From Planctomycetia bacterium (GTDB lineage Bacteria > Planctomycetota > UBA1135 > GCA-002686595): a stretch of 33,532 nt of DNA. The stretch covers positions 1-33,532 of the forward strand of contig SXKQ01000203.1 in assembly GCA_005778045.1 (NCBI GenBank). Direction: 5' to 3'. The position numbers and the translations under genes are program-made. Below the pieces are notes generated by a model. The model did not search any database and was not told the origin of the DNA. It saw nothing but the letters and a program-made list of their open reading frames with translations. Within the stretch, counting starts at the first letter, position 1; every line of letters starts with the position of its first letter. Below, in pieces: positions 1 through 6,279 of the stretch.

Positions 1-1470
1 CCCGCCGCCGCCGCCCGGCGCGCCGCCACCGAAGCCGGGGATCTGCATCTGCCCGTTGCCGAAGAACTTCTCGCGCTCGAGCCCGTCGTCGCAGATCGAG
101 CGCAACGGCGCGCGCAACATCGACAGGTTCTCACCCTTGATTACCTTGAGCGCCGCCTCGGCCGCGGTCTTGAAGCCCGCGTCCTCGTCCTTCGCGAGCG
201 CCTTCTCGACCACCTCGATCCAGCCTTCGTTGCGCGAGAGGCCCATCGCCACCACGGCCGCGCGCCGGTCATCGGGCTGCGGGCTCGCGAGCAGCTCGCC
301 GAGCACCTTGTTCACGTCGGCGCCCGGCGTGAGCCAGCCCAGACCCACGACCGCGTTGAGTCGCACGAGCGGATCCTTCTCGCTCGCCACGAACTTGAGC
401 AGCGCCTTGCGCGCCTTGTCGTCGCTGGCGCCCGCGCTGCCGAGCGCGCGCATCAGGTCCTTCTTGCACGCGAGGTTCTTTTCCTTGCCGATCGCGGCCG
501 TGATCGCGCGCACCGACTCGGGCACCGCGAGCTGCTCGAGCGCCACGATCGCTTCGTTGCGCAGCTTTTCGTCGTCCTTGTCGAGGTACTCGCTGACGAG
601 CTTCCAGTACACCGAGGGCGAGAGCACGCCGATCGCGTGCATCAGGATGTCACGCGGATCTGGCGCATCCTCGCCGCCGCCCGCGCCGGCCGGGCCGCCG
701 GGCATGCCGCGGAACCAGCCGCGCCGGCCCATCAGCTCGTTCTTCAGCTCGGAGCCGATGTACTCGATCGCCTCGGGCTCCGGCGACATCAGCACGCGCT
801 GGATCTTCTCGATGCGGCCCTCGCCCCACAGCGAGGCCTTGAGCTCCTTGATCAGCACCAGCACCTGCTCGCGAGTCGGCGGCGCGAGGTTCGCGCCCGG
901 CACGCCCGCGGGGTCGAACACGCCGCCGGTGACGAGGCGCCGCGGCGGCCGACCGCTCGCGGGCACGGCCTTCGCCGCGACCGGGTCGATGGCCTTGATC
1001 GCGTTCGAGAAGCACCACTGCAGCTCCTCCGCGCTGATCTCGTAGGGCACCGAGAGGATCACCGCGCCGTCGGGGCCGAGGAACACGTGCTGGGGCGCGA
1101 CCACGTAGCCATTCGCGTCCGCCTTGAGCACGTTCGAGCGCACGGCGTTGTCGCAGCGCTTGTGGTCGATGCACTCTAGCCCGGGAAAGCGCGTGCAGGG
1201 CCGCTTCTCGGGCGCATGCTCGAAGCGCGAGGCGATCACGTTGACGGTGAGCCCGGCGGCCGCTGCGATGCGCTTGTCGGCGTACACCTTCTCCGCGAGC
1301 CGGTCGTTGGCCGCCTCGCCGTCCATGTTGACGGCCACGAACAGCACCTTCTTCTCGGCCGCGGCGCGGGCCTTGGCCTCCTCGAAGTCCTTGCTCCACG
1401 AGATCGACTCGCCCGCGAGGGCGGGCAGGGCGCTGGCGAGGACGAGGGCGAGCTTGGCGAGGACGCGCAT
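1..1470 (-). CDS. Secreted thioredoxin-fold / HEAT-repeat protein (3' end beyond window)
   Basis: The frame is open from an ATG at 1470 to the left edge (490 codons, no stop), so the C-terminus is missing. Residues 1-20 form a signal peptide (MRVLAKLALVLASALPALAG). About residues 22-155 resemble a thioredoxin-like fold: an amphipathic helix (DFEEAKARAAAEKK) followed by a VLFVAVNMDG strand, as in thioredoxin-like domains that act on incoming proteins. There is no CxxC; the only cysteines nearby are scattered (PCTRF, LECID, KRCDN, QWCFS), so classic disulfide chemistry is unlikely. From about residue 215 the protein consists of helical repeats with the HEAT pattern, for example around LRNEAIVALEQLA and VRLNAVVGLGWL. 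It ends at the edge in a Gly-rich run. Such exported thioredoxin-fold/HEAT proteins are common in Planctomycetota. The exact role is unknown; it is likely a periplasmic scaffold or sensor. Confidence 0.8.
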   Translation of the reverse strand, partial: MRVLAKLALVLASALPALAGESISWSKDFEEAKARAAAEKKVLFVAVNMDGEAANDRLAEKVYADKRIAAAAGLTVNVIASRFEHAPEKRPCTRFPGLECIDHKRCDNAVRSNVLKADANGYVVAPQHVFLGPDGAVILSVPYEISAEELQWCFSNAIKAIDPVAAKAVPASGRPPRRLVTGGVFDPAGVPGANLAPPTREQVLVLIKELKASLWGEGRIEKIQRVLMSPEPEAIEYIGSELKNELMGRRGWFRGMPGGPAGAGGGEDAPDPRDILMHAIGVLSPSVYWKLVSEYLDKDDEKLRNEAIVALEQLAVPESVRAITAAIGKEKNLACKKDLMRALGSAGASDDKARKALLKFVASEKDPLVRLNAVVGLGWLTPGADVNKVLGELLASPQPDDRRAAVVAMGLSRNEGWIEVVEKALAKDEDAGFKTAAEAALKVIKGENLSMLRAPLRSICDDGLEREKFFGNGQMQIPGFGGGAPGGGGG

Positions 1471-1591
1471 GGCGGCTGGGTCTCCGAAGGGGTCCCCTAG
1501 TATGCGAAACGCATGCCGCGGGCACTGTGTGTACGCACAACCCAGCGTCTTGGACGCAGTTCCGGCCCCGGGCTGCCCCCGGAGCGCGTTT

Positions 1592-2428
1592 CTAGCGCAC
1601 CAGCACGACCTTGGTGCCCTCGAGCGCGAGCTCGAACACCCGGTCGATGTCGGGCTGGAGCATGCGCACGCAGCCGCTCGAGGAGCCCTTGCTGAGCCAG
1701 TCGATGCTCGGGGCGCCGGTGTAGCCGTGCAGGCCGATGCCCGTGACCCCGCCGAGGCCCTCGGGATCGAGCTTGATCCAGTAGCCGCCGAGCACGTTGC
1801 CGGGGTCGCCATGGGGCAAGACCTGCTTGGTCTTGGGCTCAGTCCAGGCCGGGTTGCGCACGCGGTCGATGATCTTGGTCGTGCCCGACGGGGTGGGGGA
1901 CTCGGGCGCACCGACCCCGACCGCCACGTACATGTTGAGCACGAACTGCCCCTCGGGCGTCTGGTGCCATGCGGCGAGGCGGTAGCGTTGGACATCGACG
2001 ATTAGCTGCAGCGAGCCGTTGGCGAGCTCGAGCACGTTCAGCTTGGCGCCCGCGTTGACGCGCCGCTCGTCGTACTGGGCGTTCAGGTACTTGAGCATCC
2101 CGGCGCCGGTGCGCGCACGCTTGGCGATTCCGCCGGGCAGCTCGCCCGACTTGAGCTCGTGCTTCACCACGCCGAGCCGCTCGACACCCGGGATCGAGCT
2201 CGGGGCGAAGAACACCTGCCGCAGGTACGGCTCGAGGCTGTCTGCGAGCTGCTGGCCCGCGGCGCCGTCGACCTTCGGGATCGTGGCGCTGACGTCGAGG
2301 ATCAGCGGGACGATCTGGCCCGGCTCCTGCGCGGCGGTTCGGAAGCGCTGGCCGAAGTCCGGCACGGCGGGCTGCTGGGAGAGCGAGAGAGCGGCGAGAG
2401 CGAGGGCGACGACGGCGGTGCGCGACAT
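1592..2428 (-). CDS. L,D-transpeptidase (YkuD family), exported
   Basis: A 278-residue protein starting at the ATG at 2428. The frame is open further upstream, but that part is antisense-type sequence and the signal peptide (MSRTAVVALALAALSLSQQP) begins here. The YkuD catalytic signature is at the C-terminus: an HGY motif with His234, then SSSGCVR with nucleophile Cys253 and Arg255. The spacing fits the HxG...SxGCxR(M/L) motif of enzymes that make 3-3 peptidoglycan cross-links or attach lipoproteins to peptidoglycan. A GYWIKLD stretch precedes the motif, as is usual for these enzymes. The N-terminal about 110 residues match no domain I recognise. It lies 49 bp downstream of the AlbA_2-type gene on the same strand and may be co-transcribed with it. 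Cross-linking versus protein-anchoring activity cannot be told from sequence. Confidence 0.9.
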   Translation of the reverse strand: MSRTAVVALALAALSLSQQPAVPDFGQRFRTAAQEPGQIVPLILDVSATIPKVDGAAGQQLADSLEPYLRQVFFAPSSIPGVERLGVVKHELKSGELPGGIAKRARTGAGMLKYLNAQYDERRVNAGAKLNVLELANGSLQLIVDVQRYRLAAWHQTPEGQFVLNMYVAVGVGAPESPTPSGTTKIIDRVRNPAWTEPKTKQVLPHGDPGNVLGGYWIKLDPEGLGGVTGIGLHGYTGAPSIDWLSKGSSSGCVRMLQPDIDRVFELALEGTKVVLVR

Positions 2429-2477
2429 GGTGCGCGAGAGATTGCCAAGTCGCGCGCGCGACTGCGAGAGCCTCGCG

Positions 2478-3125
2478 TCAGGCCGGCGAGTAGGTGCGGC
2501 GCGCGCCGAGGCCGTGGCCGACGAGGTGCCCCGAGCGCTCGAGCTCGATGAACGCGCGCCGGGCGCGCTGGCGCCCGATGTTCTGGGCCTTGCAGAAGCC
2601 GTCGACGGTCGCTGGGCTGTCGGCGGCGGCGCCGCCGCGCGAGACGAGGCCGACCCAGTCGAGCACGCGGCGCTCGAGCGGCTCGAGCGGCCGCCGGTTC
2701 GCGTTGCCGATCGCACGCTCCGTCGCGCCGCTCGCCATGCGATTCGACGAGCCAGCGCGCACCACGGTCTCGAGCTCGCCGTCGCCGTGGCGCACCGCGT
2801 GCGGCCGCTGCGCCGACAGCGGCACCCAGCAGGCCACGATCGGCTTCTCCTCGACGGTCACCAGCGCGAGCTCGACCTCGACCGGCGGCTCGACCGCATG
2901 CCCCGCGATCTCGCGCAGCCGCTCGAGCGTCGCCCGCGGCTTGGGCGCCCCGAGCACCTCCCCCCGATCGCCCACCCCGACGAGCAGCATGCCCCCGCGC
3001 GTGTTCGCGAACGCCACCAGCGTGCGCGCCGTCTTTTCATCCCGCGGCAACCCACGCTTGAACTCCACCTGCCGCCCCTCGCCCGCGGCAATCAGCTCCC
3101 GCACCCCGGCCGCATCCATTCCCAT
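2478..3125 (-). CDS. AlbA_2 / Schlafen-type ATP-binding domain protein with winged helix
   Basis: A 215-residue protein. Residues 5-60 carry the AlbA_2 (divergent AAA-4) pattern: QVEFKRG (Glu21, Lys23), the helix and turn VAFANTRGG (about 37-45), then LLVGVGDRGEVLG. Bacterial members are usually putative DNA-binding regulators or stress/defence proteins. The C-terminal 60 residues (RVLDWVGL ... GRQRARRAFIELERSGHL) look like a winged helix-turn-helix, which supports nucleic-acid binding. ATG codons at 3125 and 3119 are both possible starts; the longer form is given. It lies between the rhomboid gene and the L,D-transpeptidase on the same strand. Its target is unknown. Confidence 0.75.
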   Translation of the reverse strand: MGMDAAGVRELIAAGEGRQVEFKRGLPRDEKTARTLVAFANTRGGMLLVGVGDRGEVLGAPKPRATLERLREIAGHAVEPPVEVELALVTVEEKPIVACWVPLSAQRPHAVRHGDGELETVVRAGSSNRMASGATERAIGNANRRPLEPLERRVLDWVGLVSRGGAAADSPATVDGFCKAQNIGRQRARRAFIELERSGHLVGHGLGARRTYSPA

Positions 3126-3159
3126 CGCACCCCATCTCTACCGCGCCCGCGCTCGCCCG

Positions 3160-3211
3160 CCTAGCGCTGACACCTAGCGCCCGTGCCTAGCGCGCGTGCC
3201 TAGTGCGCGAC
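3160..3211. repeat. Four tandem 13-bp repeats, each carrying CTAG
   Basis: CCTAGCGC-type units start at 3160, 3173, 3186 and 3199, an exact 13-bp period. Copies 2 and 3 are the most alike (CCTAGCGCCCGTG and CCTAGCGCGCGTG); copy 4 has CCTAGTGC. CTAG is its own reverse complement, so every unit offers a TAG on both strands. Because 13 is not a multiple of 3, the TAGs fall in different frames. The last copy supplies the stop codon of the rhomboid gene. The array fills most of the gap before the AlbA_2-type gene. Confidence 0.85.
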
Positions 3212-4126
3212 CGCGGCGAACCACGCGGCGCACCACAGGAGCGCGGTGGCGAGGGCGAACCAGGGCTGGAGGCGCGGGGCGGTCAGGGACTTGGGGGCAA
3301 GGCGCGCGTGCAGGGCGCCGACGAGGGCGCCGGAGAGGAAGCCGAGCGCGTGGCCGAGGACGTCGACGCGGGACTCGACGCCGAGCTCGCGCGTGCCGCC
3401 CGAGCCCAAGTAGGCGAGCAGGAAGGCGGCGGCGGCGAGCGGGATCCAGCTCGAGCGGCGCAGGCTGCGCACGAGGGCGCGCTGTTGCCAGCGGTGGCCG
3501 CCGAGCAGCCCGAGGGCGGCGAAGACGGCGGTCGAAGCGCCGATGGAGCGGAAGGAGGGCTCCTGCAGCAAGCTGTTGGCGAGGTTGGCGAGCGCGCCGG
3601 CCGAGAGCACGGCGAGCAGGCCAAGGCCCGTGCCGAGGATCTCGGCGACGAGCGCGATGAACAGCGAGCCGAACACGAGGTTTCCGAGCAGGTGCAGGCT
3701 GTCGGCGTGCAGGCCGAGAGCCGTGATCGTGCGCCACCATTCGCCGTCGCGCACGCCGGCGGCACGGCCCCCGCCGCGGTTCCACCAATCGAGGCCGAAG
3801 GCGCGTTGGGCGCTGAAGGCGTGCATCACCATCAGCACGGAGCACCAGGCGAGCACCGCCGGCCAGCTCTCGCTGATTGCGAGCGGCAGCTCCTCCGCAC
3901 GCCGCCAGCCGCGGTTCTCCTCGGCGTACAGGCGCAGCTCCGAGCTCGCGCGCGGCGCGAGTTCGCGCGCGACGACCAGCGCGAGCTCGTCCGGCGCCTG
4001 CACGATCTCGCACTCGATGCCGACCGCCGCGAGCACGAGCCCGTACTCGCGCGCCACGCCGGGCTTGCGCGTGCGCGCCACCGGAACGGGTGCGAGCGGA
4101 TCTTCCAACGGGGCTTCGGTGGCCAT
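3200..4126 (-). CDS. Rhomboid-family intramembrane serine protease
   Basis: A 308-residue polytopic membrane protein. The rhomboid landmarks are present in order: HLLGN (His145, Asn149) in the second core helix, GAS with catalytic Ser198 in SIGASTAVFAALG, and GHALGFLSG with catalytic His259. The fold supports cleavage of transmembrane segments within the bilayer. About 90 soluble residues precede the first membrane helix (around 90-105) and contain a small alpha/beta-looking domain (YGLVLAAVGIECEIV ... ELRLYAEENR). Similar soluble extensions occur on other bacterial rhomboids, possibly for substrate or ligand sensing. The start at 4126 (ATG) is the only good one before the divergent intergenic region. 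The stop lies in a 13-bp repeat array. The substrate is unknown. Confidence 0.92.
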   Translation of the reverse strand: MATEAPLEDPLAPVPVARTRKPGVAREYGLVLAAVGIECEIVQAPDELALVVARELAPRASSELRLYAEENRGWRRAEELPLAISESWPAVLAWCSVLMVMHAFSAQRAFGLDWWNRGGGRAAGVRDGEWWRTITALGLHADSLHLLGNLVFGSLFIALVAEILGTGLGLLAVLSAGALANLANSLLQEPSFRSIGASTAVFAALGLLGGHRWQQRALVRSLRRSSWIPLAAAAFLLAYLGSGGTRELGVESRVDVLGHALGFLSGALVGALHARLAPKSLTAPRLQPWFALATALLWCAAWFAAVAH

Positions 4127-4175
4127 GGGGGAGTCTCTAGGACGCTTCGGTCGTCCTTGCGAGCCTCCCTATCGG

Positions 4176-4193
4176 GCCGTGGGCACCCACGGC
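4176..4193. repeat. Perfect inverted repeat (operator or hairpin)
   Basis: GCCGTGG at 4176-4182 and CCACGGC at 4187-4193 form a perfect 7-bp stem with a GCAC loop. It lies 50 bp upstream of the rhomboid start. It could be an operator for a dimeric regulator or an RNA hairpin in the rhomboid leader. There is no T-run, so it is not a typical terminator. Confidence 0.5.
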
Positions 4194-4311
4194 TGGGTTC
4201 CGGTCCGCTCGCAGGCCCCCTGGGCGCCGGGTGAGGGCTGGGGACGGAAAGAAAACGCTCGTCGCGCGCGGGTCGGCTCGACGGGGCTCGCGCGCCCGGC
4301 GAGTCGGCTGG

Positions 4312-4372
4312 GGCGGCGCGAGAAGCCCGATGTGCCCGTTGTTCCACACCTCGCGCACCGCCGCAGTTTTTT
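4312..4372 (+). terminator. Terminator-like stem plus T6 in the leader of the TlpA-like gene
   Basis: GGCGG-CGCGAG at 4312-4322 pairs with CTCGCG-(CA)-CCGCC at 4350-4362: an 11-bp stem with a 2-nt bulge and a 27-nt loop. GCAG and six T residues (4367-4372) follow. No gene precedes it on the plus strand; the TlpA-like gene begins 72 nt later. It could therefore be a transcription attenuator or the end of a short RNA. The long loop makes it a non-standard terminator. Confidence 0.35.
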
Positions 4373-4444
4373 CCTCCGGCCAACGGATGGGACTCACCCG
4401 AAGGTACACAATGCAACGGGGCGCGTGCCCCGAAGGAGTCGTCC

Positions 4445-5455
4445 GTGAACCTGCTCGCCGTGCTCGCCGTGCTCGTGCTCCCGTTCCAGGCCCCGCAAGC
4501 GCCGACGCCCGAGGCGCAGGCGTGGGATGCGGCCATGCAGCTCAAGAACAAGGCGGCCTACGTCGAGGCGGCGGGGCGCTGGGAGGCTTACGCACGCGAC
4601 TTCCCGACGGCGCCGCGCGCGCGCCAAGCGCTCGTCGAGGCGGGCGTGTGCTTCTTCTCGGCGGGGCGCGGCGCGCAGGTGTTGCACCGCAACACCGACA
4701 CGGCGAACGCGCACATGCAGAAGGCGCGCACGCTCTTCGATCGCGTGTGCACGGAGGCGCCCAAGGAGCTGATCGCGTCGCGCGCGCGGCACATGCGCGG
4801 CTCGACGTTCCTGTTCAGCGGCGAGCTCGCGCAGGCGGAAGACGCCTACAGCTCGGTGCTGGAGCAGTTCTCGATGGACCGCAACTACGTCGAGAAGGCG
4901 CTCGAATATCGCGCCATGACGCGCCGGCACCTGCTCAAGGGCAGCGAGGCGATCGCGGACATTGAGCGTTTCCTCAAGGACTTCCCGCAGTCGAACCGCA
5001 TCGAGAACACGAAGGCCGAGCTCGGCTTCGCGCGCCTGCTCGGCACCACGGCCACGCCTTGGAAGCCCGAGCGTTGGATCCTCGGCGAGCCCGCGCCGCT
5101 GGAGATTCTGAGCGGTCAGGTCGTGGCGCTCTACTTCTGGGCCACCTGGTGCCCGAACTGCGCCAAGGAAGAGGGCTTCTTGATCGACCTCGCGCGGCGC
5201 TACGGCCCCAAGGGGCTGACGCTGATCGGGGTCACGGACCACCAGCAGGGGCAGACGCCGGAGTCGATCCTCCTGCACGTGAAGAGCAAGGGCTACAACT
5301 TCCCGGTATTCCAAGACAACGGCGCAGCCTCGATCGCCTACAAGGCGACCTCGATTCCCTACATCGTGCTGATCGACCGCATGGGCAAGGTGCGCTGGAA
5401 CGACAGTCCGGCGGACCTGTACGACGCGACGATCGAGAAGCTGCTCGCTGAGTGA
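4445..5455 (+). CDS. TPR-containing TlpA/ResA-type thiol-disulfide protein
   Basis: A 336-residue exported protein beginning at a GTG preceded by AAGGAG with 6-nt spacing. Residues 1-15 are a short signal peptide. About residues 25-190 form helical hairpins resembling tetratricopeptide repeats (for example YVEAAGRWEAYARDFP and QAEDAYSSVLEQF). The C-terminal 125 residues are a TlpA-type thioredoxin domain. It has VVALYFWATWCPNCAKEEGF with redox Cys236 and Cys239, followed by the cis-proline strand (SIPYIVLIDR, Pro305). The protein probably reduces or exchanges disulfides in the periplasm, with the TPR region binding partners. The fusion is typical of Planctomycetota-type secreted thioredoxins. 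It converges with the next gene, with only 6 bp between the stops. Confidence 0.88.
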   Translation: MNLLAVLAVLVLPFQAPQAPTPEAQAWDAAMQLKNKAAYVEAAGRWEAYARDFPTAPRARQALVEAGVCFFSAGRGAQVLHRNTDTANAHMQKARTLFDRVCTEAPKELIASRARHMRGSTFLFSGELAQAEDAYSSVLEQFSMDRNYVEKALEYRAMTRRHLLKGSEAIADIERFLKDFPQSNRIENTKAELGFARLLGTTATPWKPERWILGEPAPLEILSGQVVALYFWATWCPNCAKEEGFLIDLARRYGPKGLTLIGVTDHQQGQTPESILLHVKSKGYNFPVFQDNGAASIAYKATSIPYIVLIDRMGKVRWNDSPADLYDATIEKLLAE

Positions 5456-5461
5456 GCGCGA

Positions 5462-6082
5462 CTAGGCGCTCGCGCGCGGGAGCTGCGGGCGCACGGTGTC
5501 GCGGAAGTACGAGGAAGCCTCGAACTCGGCGAGCATCTGGCTGAAGTACGCCCCGCCGCCGCCCATGCCGCGGTTGGAGAGCGCGGCGGTCGAGGCGAAC
5601 AGCGCCTTGGGATCGACGTTGGCCTTGCGGGCGGCGATCCAGTAGCGGCCGAGCAGCTCGAGCACGGCATTGAAGTCGACGCGCACGTCGACGACCGAGG
5701 CTGCGGCGAGGCCGCGCTCGAGCGCGAACTGGGCGTTCTGTCCGCGGGCGAGTTCGAGCGACTGCTGGCTGAAGCTCCACGCGGCGTTGAGCAGCTCGGG
5801 CTGCATGCCGATCCAGGCGCGCACCTTGGCGCGGGGCTGGGGCAGCTTCTCGGCGCGGTAGGCGTCGCACAGGCTGGCGAGGAAGGCGAACAGGTCTTTG
5901 GCCACGTCGTCGCCGGCGGCCGTGCGGGCCTGCGCGGCGATGTCCTCGAGCTCGCCCTGCGAGAGCTGGCGGAACCAGCCCTTGCGCTTGCGGGCGAGCG
6001 CGGAGTACTCGGCGTCAAAGCGCGCCTGCCATTGGGCGAGGCGTGCCTGCCATTCGTCGATCTTCGGCTTCCAGTCATTCAT
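5462..6082 (-). CDS. Conserved-looking hypothetical protein, aromatic and helical
   Basis: A 206-residue soluble protein that I do not recognise. The start is placed at the ATG at 6082 (MNDWKPKIDEWQ). The 44 extra residues available upstream (to 6214) are Pro/Arg-rich and look like non-coding sequence. The first 60 residues are strongly helical with regular Trp/Leu spacing (DEWQARLAQWQARFDAEY), suggesting a coiled coil or helical hairpin. The rest is also mostly helical and ends in a Gly-rich turn (RGMGGGGAYFSQM) and a short helix. There is no signal peptide or membrane segment. It converges with the TlpA-like gene and diverges from the propeller lipoprotein, so its neighbours give no functional hint. 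Confidence 0.7.
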   Translation of the reverse strand: MNDWKPKIDEWQARLAQWQARFDAEYSALARKRKGWFRQLSQGELEDIAAQARTAAGDDVAKDLFAFLASLCDAYRAEKLPQPRAKVRAWIGMQPELLNAAWSFSQQSLELARGQNAQFALERGLAAASVVDVRVDFNAVLELLGRYWIAARKANVDPKALFASTAALSNRGMGGGGAYFSQMLAEFEASSYFRDTVRPQLPRASA

Positions 6083-6177
6083 GGGGAGAAGAGTGTACGG
6101 GGCGGAGCGGGGTCGCCAAGTGCCCGTCGGGCGCAGGCCCGGTGCCCGGGGGCATGCGGAAGGAATTGGTGTCCCTT

Positions 6178-6198
6178 GCCCGGCTTCCGGGGCCGGGC
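6178..6198. repeat. 7-bp inverted repeat in the divergent promoter region
   Basis: GCCCGGC (6178-6184) and GCCGGGC (6192-6198) flank a TTCCGGG loop. It lies 81 bp upstream of the propeller lipoprotein start, in the 197-bp gap shared with the divergent hypothetical gene. It could be an operator or RNA hairpin. At this GC content such palindromes also arise by chance. Confidence 0.35.
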
Positions 6199-6279
6199 TG
6201 GCCCGCGCCTTCACTCGCGGCCTGTCCGAGGTCGATGAACGGTCGCCAAATCCAAACCGCGCACCGCGGGTCCATCCCC

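Larger units (their letters stand above)
4127..4444. other. 318-bp divergent intergenic region (rhomboid / TlpA)
   Basis: This gap lies between the start of the rhomboid gene (minus) and the GTG start of the TlpA-like gene (plus), so it should hold promoters for both. It contains a perfect inverted repeat at 4176-4193 and, nearer the plus-strand gene, a bulged stem followed by six T residues. An AAGGAG ribosome-binding site at 4433-4438 sits 6 nt before the GTG at 4445. I see no convincing -35/-10 pair and no reading frame that looks like a gene. Confidence 0.6.

Noticed and set aside
650..1540. Minus-strand frame of 296 codons near the left edge
   Set aside because: It overlaps in another frame the thioredoxin/HEAT gene, which has a signal peptide and continuous protein-like sequence.
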